From an uncultured Bdellovibrio sp. (GTDB lineage: Bacteria; Bdellovibrionota; Bdellovibrionia; Bdellovibrionales; Bdellovibrionaceae): a stretch of DNA of 31,792 bases. Shown here one piece after another: positions 1 through 8,224 of the stretch (within the stretch, counting starts at the first letter, position 1; every line of letters begins with the position of its first letter). The position numbers and the translations under genes were made by a program. The stretch covers positions 1 through 31,792 of the forward strand of contig NZ_CAMLDV010000023.1 in NCBI RefSeq assembly GCF_946478835.1, given 5' to 3'. The notes under the pieces are model-generated. The model did not search any database and was not told the DNA's origin. It saw only the letters and a list, made by a program, of their open reading frames with translations.

Positions 1-119
1 TCAGATCCTCCTCGGGGGTTCTGGAGAGCATTAGGGGTGCTCCCCCCAAAGATTATAGGCATCTTTCCGTAAGTTCTGCCGTAAGTATCTGTCTTGACCG
101 TGTCATGGGTCCATGGTAG
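1..119 (+). CDS. C-terminal end of a SPOUT-type RNA methyltransferase (partial)
   Basis: An open frame enters from the left edge (first full codon at base 3) and stops at TAG 117-119. Its last 38 residues include YRHLSVSSAVSICLDRVMG. This resembles the end of the putative SAM-dependent RNA methyltransferase family typified by Thermotoga TM1570 (Pfam Methyltrn_RNA_4), whose members end in a 'NHLSVRSAVAIILDRLLG'-like helix. In that family the protein is often encoded next to, or fused to, TrmD, the tRNA m1G37 methyltransferase. Its place directly before rplS fits the usual rpsP-rimM-trmD-rplS order. I cannot tell whether this is a free-standing protein or the tail of a TrmD fusion, because the rest lies outside the window. 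Family assignment is from memory of the motif. Confidence 0.6.
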   Translation, partial: RSSSGVLESIRGAPPKDYRHLSVSSAVSICLDRVMGPW

Positions 120-169
120 ACCCTTGTTTTACTTTTTGTGAAAATTGACTGCTATAAGGATTTTAAGCA

Positions 170-547
170 ATGGCTAAAGAAACAAACCTCGTTCGTCGCG
201 TTAGTGTTAAAGCTGCTAACAAAAACATTCAGTCCTTCAACTCTGGTGATACTGTTAACGTATTCGTTAAAGTAAAAGAGGGTGAGAAAGAGCGTGTTCA
301 GCTTTACAAAGGTATCGTAACTAAGATCCAAGGATCTGGCGCTCAAAAAACTTTCACAGTTCGTAAGATCTCTGCTGGTGTTGGCGTTGAGAGAACTTTC
401 CCATTCGCAAGCCCTGCTCTTGATAAAGTAGAAGTTGTGACTATCGGTAAAGTACGTCGTTCTAAGCTTTACTACCTTCGTGCACTTGAAGGTAAAGCAG
501 CTAAGATCGAATCTGAGCTTGTTTCTTCTGCTGATAAGGCAGAGTAA
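170..547 (+). CDS. rplS: 50S ribosomal protein L19
   Basis: This 125-residue protein has the L19 layout: a short basic N-terminus, then the SH3-like barrel with [19 protein letters not shown] at about 26-44, the '[11 protein letters not shown]' strand, '[21 protein letters not shown]' around 62-82, and '[10 protein letters not shown]' near 104-113. L19 sits at the 30S-50S interface near helix 14 of 16S rRNA and contributes to intersubunit bridges. The length is close to the usual 115-120 residues, with a slightly long acidic tail. The start ATG has AAGGA at 156-160, nine bases upstream. The gene follows the tail of an RNA methyltransferase, so it is probably last in the rpsP-trmD type operon, and a strong terminator follows at 577-616. 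Confidence 0.97.
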   Translation: MAKETNLVRRVSVKAANKNIQSFNSGDTVNVFVKVKEGEKERVQLYKGIVTKIQGSGAQKTFTVRKISAGVGVERTFPFASPALDKVEVVTIGKVRRSKLYYLRALEGKAAKIESELVSSADKAE

Positions 548-576
548 TTCTGTAGCCAAGTTTGTTTTTACATTCG

Positions 577-616
577 AAAGACCTAGGACATTACGTTCTA
601 GGTCTTTTTCTTTTTT
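577..616 (+). terminator. Rho-independent terminator after rplS
   Basis: A perfect 10-bp stem, AAAGACCTAG (577-586) with CTAGGTCTTT (598-607), closes an 11-base loop and runs into a T-rich tract (TTTTTCTTTTTT). It ends the ribosomal protein operon and separates it from rnhB. Confidence 0.9.
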
Positions 617-668
617 GTCCATCCGGCCTTTCTCTTTTTCTTAAAGTTGTTACGCAAATAGTTCTGCA

Positions 669-698
669 GTGACCAAAGACCAGCTCTATGTCTAATAT
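669..698 (+). promoter_or_regulatory. Possible promoter of rnhB
   Basis: GTGACC at 669-674 and TAATAT at 693-698 are separated by 18 bases. The -10 is fair and the -35 is weak. Initiation about seven bases past the -10 would fall almost on the rnhB ATG at 708, and no Shine-Dalgarno sequence is visible before that ATG. The transcript could therefore be leaderless. Confidence 0.3.
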
Positions 699-707
699 CT
701 GCGAACT

Positions 708-1400
708 ATGGCAGTATCTAAAAAAACAGCATCTAAGACATCCGCATCTTCGAAATCATCTAAGGCACCAGCTAAGAAAAAATCCGCAAAGAAGGAAGCA
801 TATCCTAAAGTGGACTGGCGTGAGTTTTCACCGACACCTGTGATTGGCGTTGATGAAGTAGGGCGTGGATGCCTTGCGGGGCCTGTCTATGCGGCGGCTG
901 TTATTTTTAAGTCAGATGCTCTTACTGATCTTGTCACAGATTCTAAATTGATATCCGAAGACCGTCGTGAAGAGTTGGCCGAACTTATTTTAAAAGAACA
1001 TCAAGTGGGAATCGGTTATGCAACGGTGGAAGAAATTGATGAACTCAATATTCTTCAAGCGTCGTTGCTAGCGATGAAGCGTGCGATTGAAAGCTTGGGT
1101 GTTGCCGCAGGTCACGTGTTGATCGACGGAAACATGAAGATCCCGGGGCTTGAAGGTTTTGAACAAACGACGATTGTTAAAGGTGACTTGCGAGTGGCTC
1201 CGATTTCGGCAGCTTCCATTGTTGCAAAAGTCACGAGAGATCGTTTGATGAAAGAACTTGGAGCAAAATTCCCTGTCTATGGATTTGAAGCGCACAAAGG
1301 TTACTCAACACAAGTCCACATGGACAGCATCGTCGCGCACGGTCCGTGCGAAGTGCACAGAAAATCCTTCGCGGGCGTTAAAGAATACGTCACAGCCTAA
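708..1400 (+). CDS. rnhB: Ribonuclease HII
   Basis: RNase HII cuts the RNA strand of RNA-DNA hybrids and removes single ribonucleotides misinserted in DNA. The 230-residue protein shows the catalytic acidic set: D49 and E50 in GVDEVGRG, D140 in VLIDGN, and D178 in [10 protein letters not shown]. The GYSTQVH motif near 198-204 is also typical. Residues 1-35 are an extra Ser/Lys/Ala-rich basic extension not found in the core family; it could bind nucleic acid, or the real start could be further in, though no better start codon with a ribosome binding site is visible. The downstream YraN-family gene begins inside its 3' end, as rnhB-yraN pairs often do. Confidence 0.95.
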   Translation: MAVSKKTASKTSASSKSSKAPAKKKSAKKEAYPKVDWREFSPTPVIGVDEVGRGCLAGPVYAAAVIFKSDALTDLVTDSKLISEDRREELAELILKEHQVGIGYATVEEIDELNILQASLLAMKRAIESLGVAAGHVLIDGNMKIPGLEGFEQTTIVKGDLRVAPISAASIVAKVTRDRLMKELGAKFPVYGFEAHKGYSTQVHMDSIVAHGPCEVHRKSFAGVKEYVTA

Positions 1401-1737
1401 AACATACTGGGCCCACGAGCGTGGGCTTGATTCTGAAAAACACGTTCAAAAATTTTACGAGCGCAAAGGTTACGAACTTCTTGGGCAAAGGGTGAAAACG
1501 CCCTTCGCCGAAGTGGATCTGATTTTCAAAACTCCCGAAGGTCATGCGCTCATGGTGGAAGTTAAAACCGCCAACATCGCCGATTTTCAACCACATCGAA
1601 TTTCACGAAGACAGAAAACCCGTCAACTGCGAGCCCTGCAGTTCTTAGCGGAGCGATTGGATTCATTGGTGGAAGCTCACTGGGCCTTCGTCACAAAAGA
1701 AGGCCTCGTAACAATCATCGAAGACATCAGTGGTTGA
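1279..1737 (+). CDS. YraN/UPF0102 family protein (predicted endonuclease-like fold)
   Basis: The protein carries the UPF0102 signature: [21 protein letters not shown], then 'FAEVDLIF' and 'LMVEVKTA'. This matches the E/D...EVK pattern of Holliday-junction-resolvase-like and restriction-endonuclease-like folds. The exact biochemical role of the family is not settled; Neisseria and E. coli homologues are linked to genome maintenance. Beside rnhB is a common place for it. The start is uncertain: conserved sequence begins right after the rnhB stop, but no start codon exists there, so translation must begin inside rnhB at ATG 1279, TTG 1285 or TTG 1258. This gives an overlap of more than 110 bp, so translational coupling is likely. 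The ATG was chosen here. Confidence 0.85.
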   Translation: MDLKRTKVTQHKSTWTASSRTVRAKCTENPSRALKNTSQPKTYWAHERGLDSEKHVQKFYERKGYELLGQRVKTPFAEVDLIFKTPEGHALMVEVKTANIADFQPHRISRRQKTRQLRALQFLAERLDSLVEAHWAFVTKEGLVTIIEDISG

Positions 1738-1769
1738 CGAAAGGGCATCAAAGTAGGGGAAAATAGATT

Positions 1770-2108
1770 ATGAGAAAAATCGCTCTTCTAAGCTGCATCA
1801 TCGTTTTTCAAGCTCAAACAGTCTTTGCTCAAGATCTCAAAGAATTTTTAAAAAGCTGCGCCTGGGGAACTTTAGCAGGAGCGGGTGCCGGCGTTGTCAG
1901 TCTTGCCTTCACTGATAAACCGGGTGATTCATGGAACAATGTCGCTAAAGGTGCCTCACTGGGGCTTTACGCTGGAATCGCTTACGGCGTTTACAAAATA
2001 AATAAAGAACCGGAAAAATATCAACAACCTGACTTCGCGGTGATGCCTTCCTTCAGCAAAGGCGCCATTGACGGAGTTCAAATCACCAGCACCGTATTTT
2101 CATTCTAA
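1770..2108 (+). CDS. Small secreted or envelope protein of unknown function
   Basis: I do not recognise this 112-residue protein. It begins with a clear signal peptide (MRKIALLSCIIVFQAQTVFA, cleavage expected after A20). The mature part has a glycine/alanine-rich hydrophobic stretch, WGTLAGAGAGVVSLAF, at about 32-47, and a second one, ASLGLYAGIAYGVY, at about 62-75. Both look like short glycine-zipper membrane segments of the kind seen in small outer-membrane or envelope proteins. A purine-rich AGGGGA lies about a dozen bases before the ATG. It ends six bases before the convergent lptD stop. Confidence 0.7.
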   Translation: MRKIALLSCIIVFQAQTVFAQDLKEFLKSCAWGTLAGAGAGVVSLAFTDKPGDSWNNVAKGASLGLYAGIAYGVYKINKEPEKYQQPDFAVMPSFSKGAIDGVQITSTVFSF

Positions 2109-2114
2109 GAAAAT

Positions 2115-4601
2115 TTAGTAGAATCCGTAAGCGTCCAAGGCTTCCGGAGGAAGTGGTGGCTTTGGCGTTCCATCGAATGTGAATTCGAAGTTAAGCTTAA
2201 ATCTCGTGTCACTGCCCACAACTTGTTCGTGAATGAATGTGATCAACATACAATCGCCGGGTGGCTTGTATTGTGCGATGTAGGCCCACGATTTAATTTG
2301 TTTTCCGTTTTCAGCTTCAGCCCAGTTGGCGTCGTAAACGAACTTCCCCATCAAGTTGATGTAGCGAGAAATAAATCCCGCAGAGAAAGTATAATCTTCC
2401 TGACGAGTGCTGGTATCAACAGGTTGCCCTGGTGTGATCTTGTACTGACGAGTCAGTTGCACTTGAAAGAATTGTCCCTTGTCATTCAGTAAACGCACAC
2501 GCGAAGACGCGTTGGTCACGTTCTGATAAGGGAAGTAGTTAAAGATGGAATACGTTTGGAAGTGATCTAAACGCATATCCAAAGTCGCTGTGAGGTCCGA
2601 CCAATTTTCGGTACTGCGACCTTCTTGAGAAGCATCGTAGGATTGCGCTAGTTTTAAATAACCAATCTGACGATACTCCGGACGATCTCCGACCCAGCGT
2701 TTTTCTGTGACTTTGTTTAACAAAGACAACGTCACAAGGTTGCGATCGTAGACACGGTCGTTATAGTCAAACTGCACTCCGAAATCACTGCCGATATCCA
2801 AATCACTGATTCCGTCGCGAGATGAGTACGGGGCATCCGAAAGATTTCCCGTTCCAAAGAACGGATGATTTTCTTGAGAGAACCAAGGCAGACGACTGTA
2901 CGTGATCTCAGGCACGATTTCGTGTTTGTAGCGTGTTGCCTTGGAGCTGACCGTATCTCCGTAGATGCGGCTGAAATTCATGCGCGTGCTAAGCTCTGTG
3001 CGCAGATAACGACGAACCAAGTACGGATTTTCTTCTACGTTAAAATTATAATGAGTTTCGCGGTAGCTGAGCTTTGGTAGAAGATCTAAGCCTTCGCCCA
3101 TTTTGATGGGATAATAAAGTGTCGGGCGGAAATCCAAACGTTGACCTGTACGAATCTGATCAATGGAGGGATCATAGGTGCCGTCATAAATACGTTTACA
3201 ATTTGGATCGTCTTCCCATTTTGGAGAATGACAAGTGTTCTTCGGGAAGCGAACTTTAGCTCCATCAATGATGACTTCTTCCATGTCATCGTAAGCATTT
3301 CCCGAGCGGGCGAAGTTCGTGTAGGTCAAATCCAAAGAATAAATAAAATTAGTGTCGCCGATATTTTTTTGCGCTTGAGCAAAACGCAGTTCCGGCAAAC
3401 GGTGAACCGCATCTTCATTACCCGAAAGAGGATTTCCGTGAAGCATATTCACGTAGTAAGAAGAATCAACGCTGTAGTGCTGGTCCTGATTGTTCTTCGT
3501 GTAGGAAACGCGATTTTCCATCGCCGAGTCCCCGAAGTTTAAAGTCTCTTCCGGGAAGTCTTTAGGATATTGTAAGTCACTGGCGAGATTTATTTGTGCG
3601 CGGTGAACGCCTCCGTCAGGCATTTCATAGTAATGATTGTAGCGTGTAAACCAACGATCAATCGGATCGTTTTGTTCGCCTGCGGGACGGTAGGTATTTA
3701 AACGCGGATCATCTGCAAAGGCTTTATCGAAAATGCTCGCGGCACTTAATGAACCATTCGAGTTTTCATTTAAGACGTAACGATATTCAAAAAGAGCTTT
3801 GAGACCACGCTTGGCGTAGTCTTTAGCTTCAATCGTGGCGTCACTGCTTCTTGAGATCGCCCAGAAGTAAGGAATTGAAAAAGCAAAACCCCCCGTTTCA
3901 GAAACCTCGAAATTCGGAGTCAGAAGTCCTGATTGGCGGTCACTCTTAAGAGGAACAATCAAGTAGGGAAGCCAGAAGACGGGGACGTGACCGAAACGCA
4001 AGACCGCGTTTTTAATGTAAGCATAGCCGCCCAATTCCGCGCGCACAGTGGTTCCTGAAAAACTCCAGGAGGCAGGGCAGTTGGTACACGCCGTGTAGTC
4101 TGCGGTGTTCACGATGTATTCGGACTCTCCGGTCTTTTGCAGAAGAGTTCCTGCAAACATCACCGATCCCGATTGAACGTAGCCGTTATAAATAACACCG
4201 GTGTTGTTTTCGTAATCCAAGAAGACTTGATCACCGACAATGGTGTTCTTCGCATCCATAATTTCGACATTGCCGTAAAGTTCAACTTGGCGAGAGCGGC
4301 GATAAACGCGGGCTTTGTCCGCTTTAAGATGTTGTCCTTGGAAAACGATTTGAACTTTTCCTTCAAGTTCTGCGGTGTCTTTTTCGTTGTCGCCAAACAT
4401 GCTTTCGGCGTTGATCAACATGCCATGGATTTTAGCTGTGGGAGCAGTCTCGGCAGCCCACAAAGTCGTGTCCGCAAAAAGGGACACTGCTAGAAATGAA
4501 AAGAAGAAAATCCAACGATGCAATACCAGTCCAGTTCTACGGCCCAAGCCGCCCGAACTATTGTATGGAGCCCTTGGGCGTTTGTCGAGGTTGAAATCCA
4601 A
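2115..4601 (-). CDS. lptD: LPS-assembly outer membrane protein LptD
   Basis: LptD forms, with LptE, the outer-membrane translocon that inserts lipopolysaccharide in the outer leaflet. The 828-residue reading has a hydrophobic signal segment at about 30-49, an OstA/LptA-like beta-jellyroll at about 58-155 (LINAESM..., 'KADKARVYRRSRQVELYGNVEI'), then the LptD barrel with aromatic alternating strands to the C-terminal 'DAYGFY'. The segment 'VPVFWLPYLIVPL' near 206-218 is typical of the family. C172 and C175 form a CxxC not arranged as in E. coli LptD, so disulfide pairing may differ. The start is unclear: the furthest start is TTG at 4601; TTG at 4523 would give a neater signal peptide (about 802 residues). 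The gene is monocistronic in appearance and divergent from the STAS gene. Confidence 0.93.
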   Translation of the reverse strand: MDFNLDKRPRAPYNSSGGLGRRTGLVLHRWIFFFSFLAVSLFADTTLWAAETAPTAKIHGMLINAESMFGDNEKDTAELEGKVQIVFQGQHLKADKARVYRRSRQVELYGNVEIMDAKNTIVGDQVFLDYENNTGVIYNGYVQSGSVMFAGTLLQKTGESEYIVNTADYTACTNCPASWSFSGTTVRAELGGYAYIKNAVLRFGHVPVFWLPYLIVPLKSDRQSGLLTPNFEVSETGGFAFSIPYFWAISRSSDATIEAKDYAKRGLKALFEYRYVLNENSNGSLSAASIFDKAFADDPRLNTYRPAGEQNDPIDRWFTRYNHYYEMPDGGVHRAQINLASDLQYPKDFPEETLNFGDSAMENRVSYTKNNQDQHYSVDSSYYVNMLHGNPLSGNEDAVHRLPELRFAQAQKNIGDTNFIYSLDLTYTNFARSGNAYDDMEEVIIDGAKVRFPKNTCHSPKWEDDPNCKRIYDGTYDPSIDQIRTGQRLDFRPTLYYPIKMGEGLDLLPKLSYRETHYNFNVEENPYLVRRYLRTELSTRMNFSRIYGDTVSSKATRYKHEIVPEITYSRLPWFSQENHPFFGTGNLSDAPYSSRDGISDLDIGSDFGVQFDYNDRVYDRNLVTLSLLNKVTEKRWVGDRPEYRQIGYLKLAQSYDASQEGRSTENWSDLTATLDMRLDHFQTYSIFNYFPYQNVTNASSRVRLLNDKGQFFQVQLTRQYKITPGQPVDTSTRQEDYTFSAGFISRYINLMGKFVYDANWAEAENGKQIKSWAYIAQYKPPGDCMLITFIHEQVVGSDTRFKLNFEFTFDGTPKPPLPPEALDAYGFY

Positions 4602-4690
4602 AAATCCCCTGGCCTCTTTTTGGACTCAAAACGTCAGAAAACTCATCCGAAAAGAGGAGTGAATAGTTAATCCAAAGAATGAGGTCTTTC

Positions 4691-5017
4691 ATGGAAATTA
4701 AACTCGTGCTCGACGGGGATATCACCGTTGTGTCTTTGAGCGGTCGCATCGAAATTGAAAAAACACAATCTTTCAAAAAAGCGTGCCTACAAAACTTCTC
4801 TCAGAGAAAAGTCGTCTTTTGCATGAAAAATTTGAATTTCGTGGGGTCTTCAGGAATTCAGAATTTCTTTGGTGTTCTTAATGAACTTAATTCTTCTCAT
4901 AAACTCAACGCGAAAATCGCGGGTTTGAACCCGGATTTCCAACGTCTTTTTAGTTTCTCGGAGTGTGCAAATCTAGAAGTGCACGAAAGTATCGAAAACG
5001 CCCTGCAAAGCTTCTAA
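4691..5017 (+). CDS. STAS-domain protein (anti-sigma-factor-antagonist type)
   Basis: This is a single STAS domain of 108 residues: beta strands 'DGDITVVSLSGRIEIE', a helix, 'KVVFCMKNLNFVGSSGIQNFF' and a C-terminal helix. Such proteins relay signals by serine phosphorylation in partner-switching systems (SpoIIAA-like). The phospho-acceptor region is V-G-S-S-G (S53/S54), where the usual Asp before the serines is Gly. No kinase or sigma gene is adjacent, so the partner is unknown. A start at ATG 4679 is possible, but ATG 4691 has GAGG six bases upstream and fits the domain boundary better. It overlaps the convergent coiled-coil gene by four bases. Confidence 0.85.
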   Translation: MEIKLVLDGDITVVSLSGRIEIEKTQSFKKACLQNFSQRKVVFCMKNLNFVGSSGIQNFFGVLNELNSSHKLNAKIAGLNPDFQRLFSFSECANLEVHESIENALQSF

Positions 5018-5025
5018 ACAGAAGC
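5010..5025. terminator. Hairpin at overlapping convergent stop codons
   Basis: GCTTCT (5010-5015) pairs with AGAAGC (5020-5025) around an AAAC loop. The hairpin contains the stop codons of both the STAS gene (TAA 5015-5017) and the opposite coiled-coil gene (5014-5016). There is no T-tract, so intrinsic termination is doubtful, but no other terminator is visible for either gene. Confidence 0.35.
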
Positions 5026-6147
5026 ATCCTGTTTACGCAACTCGTTGAGTTTTTGGCTCAGCTCAAGGTTCAGACGCTCCAAAGCGGAGACTGCAACTTT
5101 GAGCTTTTCGTGTTCTTCGTTCTTGGCATTCCACATATAGCGAAGACTCTCGAGTTGTTCCATATATTGGAAACTTTCTTTTTCCAACTTTTGGATTCTT
5201 TCTTGGTCTTCGACAACGCGGATTTGCAGATCGGCGTGCTCCACACCTAATTTTTGGTTTTGACGAGAAAGTTCGCTGATACGCTCTTGCTGGCGCTCTA
5301 TTTCTTTTTCGAAGCGCTCTTTCATGTCTTCTTTAGTGCGGCGAAGTGTCACAATTTCATTCTCAAGAGCGTCTTGGCGCTCAAGGGCAGAATGCAGCTT
5401 CATCGACTTCACTTCCAATTCTTCTTGGATTCCGTGAAGCATTTGAAGTTCGCGGTTCATGCCTTGAATTTGTTCTTCATAGAACTGCACCATCTCTTGG
5501 GCTTTTTTCTCGGAAGCTTCCACTTGATAGCGGGAATTTTTTGTGACCTCAATAATTTGATGGCGAAGATCGCGAAGCTGAGCCTCTCTTTGTGCAAGAG
5601 AGCCCTCAAGTTCCTGTACCTTCAAGTCTTGCGTGCGAGAATATTCTTTTAGCTGAGAGATGTAAGGCTTTACTTGGTTTTTAATGCGATCATGGTACTT
5701 CACGTGGCGTGTAAGTTCCGCCCCCATGTGCTGTACTTTTTCTTGAAGAGCGCGGAGTTTTTCTGTGTGGATTTCTTTTTCTCTTTCAAGCTGATCAATT
5801 TTTTGTCGCCACAAATTATCTTTTTCTTTCCAGACAAGAATTTGGTCCGTCACGGAAGATTGGGACATGCGGGCTTTGTTGGCTTCTTCAGCTAGTTTTT
5901 GATTTTCCGTTTCCAGAATAGAAAGACGGCGCAATGAAACTTTAAGTCTTGCCATCAAGTCTTCATTCTGTGAAATCAAATTTTCAACGGTGGATGATTT
6001 CAGAATCTCTTTGGGGAGATGGCTGAAGTCATTGCGGCGGGGAAGTTCATCCGGCAAGGGGATTTGTCCCACAGTTGTCGGTGCGGCTTCTGCCGATTCA
6101 AAATCGAGATGTCCTAATTTCGCTGTCTGGAAAGATTCGGTTTCCAT
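5014..6147 (-). CDS. Long coiled-coil protein, function unknown
   Basis: The 377 residues are almost all heptad-repeat coiled coil from about residue 55 to the end, rich in Glu, Lys, Gln and Leu, with no signal peptide and no membrane segment. It is therefore probably a cytoplasmic structural or scaffold protein. The first 50 residues are less ordered and contain 'IPLPDELPRRNDFSHLPKEI', which may be a short docking peptide. The start ATG has GGAGG five to six bases upstream. It may be a filament-like cytoskeletal protein or a polar scaffold; the sequence alone does not say. It is convergent with, and overlaps by four bases, the STAS gene. Confidence 0.75.
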   Translation of the reverse strand: METESFQTAKLGHLDFESAEAAPTTVGQIPLPDELPRRNDFSHLPKEILKSSTVENLISQNEDLMARLKVSLRRLSILETENQKLAEEANKARMSQSSVTDQILVWKEKDNLWRQKIDQLEREKEIHTEKLRALQEKVQHMGAELTRHVKYHDRIKNQVKPYISQLKEYSRTQDLKVQELEGSLAQREAQLRDLRHQIIEVTKNSRYQVEASEKKAQEMVQFYEEQIQGMNRELQMLHGIQEELEVKSMKLHSALERQDALENEIVTLRRTKEDMKERFEKEIERQQERISELSRQNQKLGVEHADLQIRVVEDQERIQKLEKESFQYMEQLESLRYMWNAKNEEHEKLKVAVSALERLNLELSQKLNELRKQDASV

Positions 6148-6289
6148 AGCCCTCCTCCATGAAGTCTAGGTCGCCCAGCCTTGAGTTTCTCAATATGAGG
6201 CGAATTTAGTCAAACTAAGGTCGCAAGACTAGACCAAAGTATCGTTAAAAGGGCTTGATTTATCGAATAGAATTCCGAAAAGAAAAGGT

Positions 6290-6877
6290 ATGTCAGTACC
6301 AGCACTTAAAGAAAACAATGCAGCACCCGACGTAAAAAAGCAGGAAGACTCCGCGTTCTTTGATGTGGGTTTCGATCGAGCCGAGCTGGGAAAGCCAGAT
6401 TCATTGCGCTTCAATATTCTGACGTGGGTTTTAGATGAGCGCTATGACAAAGCGATCGAAGAACTGAAAGATTTTTTGGAAAAACCCTCGGAGTATCCTA
6501 ATTTTCAATCCAAGATCACTCGTTATATCCATCATGCTGTGGATTTGATTTATGCGATCAAGGCAAAGCGCAGTTTTCCAGGAATTAATTCTTTAACTCG
6601 CGCAAAGCAACAAGAGTTGCGTGAGAAATTCAAAGGACACTTTAAAGAACTTCAGTATATCCTTAAAATAGTTGAGAAAATTCATGGTGATCTGCGCGTG
6701 CAAGACGTGCGATCTACAATCTATGTTGTGCGTGCATTATGGTTTGCTGCTTTAGGAATCGTGATTCTAGCGTTCTGGTTGGATGTTTTTCACGGCCTTG
6801 CAAAGACAAGCTATGTTGTCTTTGATGATCTCTTTGGACAAGTCGCCAATTTCCTTGCTGAAAAAATTGGGTTTTGA
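6290..6877 (+). CDS. Hypothetical protein with a C-terminal membrane segment
   Basis: I do not recognise this 195-residue protein. Residues 1-30 are polar and probably disordered. Residues 40-140 form a helical domain with 'WVLDERYDKAIEELKDFLEKP' that looks like a TPR-type helical hairpin. One strong transmembrane helix, about 147-166 (ALWFAALGIVILAFWLDVFH), is followed by a short tail. This is the layout of a cytoplasmic domain anchored to the inner membrane near its C-terminus. AAAAGG lies just before the ATG. The gene ends in a string of small hairpins before the convergent VKOR-DsbA gene. Confidence 0.75.
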   Translation: MSVPALKENNAAPDVKKQEDSAFFDVGFDRAELGKPDSLRFNILTWVLDERYDKAIEELKDFLEKPSEYPNFQSKITRYIHHAVDLIYAIKAKRSFPGINSLTRAKQQELREKFKGHFKELQYILKIVEKIHGDLRVQDVRSTIYVVRALWFAALGIVILAFWLDVFHGLAKTSYVVFDDLFGQVANFLAEKIGF

Positions 6878-6927
6878 CCGGTAGGTCACAGAGCACAGGC
6901 GGCTTGGCCGCCGTAGCTGAAGTAGCT
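6875..6927. terminator. Cluster of three hairpins between convergent genes
   Basis: Three stem-loops follow one another: TGACC/GGTCA (6875-6888, overlapping the stop codon), GGCGGC/GCCGCC with a TTG loop (6898-6912), and AGCT/AGCT (6915-6927). A few Ts follow at 6928-6931. The GC-rich middle stem is the best candidate for ending transcription. Part of this stretch recurs at 27043-27065. Confidence 0.5.
6887..6926 (+). repeat. Short intergenic repeat, copy 1
   Basis: CACAGAGC (6887-6894) and AGCTGAAGTAGC (6915-6926) flank a GC-rich hairpin. Both blocks recur in the same order and strand at 27043-27065, where the hairpin insert is missing. Confidence 0.45.
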
Positions 6928-6944
6928 CTTTAATATCTAATAAA

Positions 6945-8144
6945 CTACTTTAAACTTCTATAAGCCGCTTCCAAAATCGGAATCAACTGGCCGCCACTTA
7001 AAAGTTTTCCATTAACAAAGACAGTCGGAGTCCCTTGAATCTGGGCCGTTTTTCCTTCGTTCGCCATTTTGCGAATCAACTCTTGAGTGCCTGAATCTTT
7101 CACGCAGGTTTTAAGTTCATCTACTGAAAGCCCCACGGCCTTAGAAACATCTTCAAGATTTTTATCTAAGTTCTGAGCTTGAATGACTTCCATTTGATTT
7201 TCAAAGAAGTAGTCATGAGCGGCCCAGCCTTTTTGGCTCATTTTCTCTGCACACATCACTGCGGAAGCCAGTCCGCAAGAAATACCATCGCCACCACCTG
7301 TGATGGCCTCATTGCATGTTCCATCAAGAGGGAATGGCTTAAAGAGAAGTTTTACGTCAGGGTGACTTTGTGTGAAAGCATGTAGTGAGGGAGCTGCGTG
7401 CTTACAATGTGGGCAGCGGAAGTCGGCAAACTCCACAATTGTCATGACTGCTTCACCAGAGCCTTTTTGCAAAGAAAGGCCCGCTGAAAGATCAAAGTTT
7501 TGCTGAGGCGAAGCTTGCCAGTAAGCGATTTTTTCTTTGGCTACTTTTTCAATCTCAGAGAAACCATGGCTTTCAAGGTACATAATATTTGCTAGAAATG
7601 CGAAAGCCGGGATTGCGATCAAGAAGCCGCCAACCCATCTTTCCGTCACGAAAATATCTTTGATATCATTGATAAGATTTGCAGCGCTGACATCCTCTGC
7701 GCCCATCCAGATACCGATGAAGCCGATGATTGAAAGAACATAGGCACTTAAACAGAAGATGCAAAGATTAGCCATCGTTGTTGAGATAAGGCCCATAACA
7801 ACAGACGCAAGAACCGTAATTCCGGAAATAAGTAAAGCATATCTTGAAGTTTTCGCGCGATCTTGAACCATGTTAAAGCGAGTCACTGCAAGGAAGTAGA
7901 GAAGTACGATGTTGGTAACAACACCCCACATCGCCATTGGGACTCCCAGGAAGGCAGAGTACTTGCTGGCTGTCACAGCGTCGCAGTTCATCACTTCGTT
8001 GATGTTGCACACGGAGCCACCTTCAGCGCCGCCAAACTTTAACGCATAATAATGTTGCGTCAGGTAAGTATGAACGCCCACGGCGATTAAAGTAGTGAGC
8101 AAGGCCAAAAGAAGAAATTTGTTTTTGCTAGCTGTAGTTTTCAT
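6945..8144 (-). CDS. Vitamin K epoxide reductase-DsbA fusion, disulfide-forming protein
   Basis: This 399-residue protein joins a membrane VKOR domain to a periplasmic thioredoxin-fold domain, so one chain can make disulfides and pass electrons to quinone, replacing DsbA plus DsbB. The VKOR part (about 10-185) has several membrane helices, the loop pair C46 and C54, and the active CxxC C128-I-F-C131. The DsbA-like part (about 225-399) has C244-P-H-C247 and the cis-proline P373 in GTPTVFVNGK. All redox cysteines are intact. Start ATG at 8144 was chosen because GGGGA lies just upstream; an in-frame ATG 12 codons earlier lacks this. Likely clients are secreted hydrolases such as the Cys-containing nuclease at 26482. 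Confidence 0.93.
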   Translation of the reverse strand: MKTTASKNKFLLLALLTTLIAVGVHTYLTQHYYALKFGGAEGGSVCNINEVMNCDAVTASKYSAFLGVPMAMWGVVTNIVLLYFLAVTRFNMVQDRAKTSRYALLISGITVLASVVMGLISTTMANLCIFCLSAYVLSIIGFIGIWMGAEDVSAANLINDIKDIFVTERWVGGFLIAIPAFAFLANIMYLESHGFSEIEKVAKEKIAYWQASPQQNFDLSAGLSLQKGSGEAVMTIVEFADFRCPHCKHAAPSLHAFTQSHPDVKLLFKPFPLDGTCNEAITGGGDGISCGLASAVMCAEKMSQKGWAAHDYFFENQMEVIQAQNLDKNLEDVSKAVGLSVDELKTCVKDSGTQELIRKMANEGKTAQIQGTPTVFVNGKLLSGGQLIPILEAAYRSLK

Positions 8145-8224
8145 GTCCCCATTGAAACGTAGTTTCGTGTTTGAAATCAATCAAAATTATGTAAAAATCG
8201 GTAGACGCTATCAAGGAAGACAGC

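Noticed and set aside
94..122. TTGACC and TAGACC with 17-base spacing before rplS, as a promoter
   Set aside because: The -10 matches only half of the consensus and the spot covers the end of the upstream coding frame; operon read-through explains rplS better.
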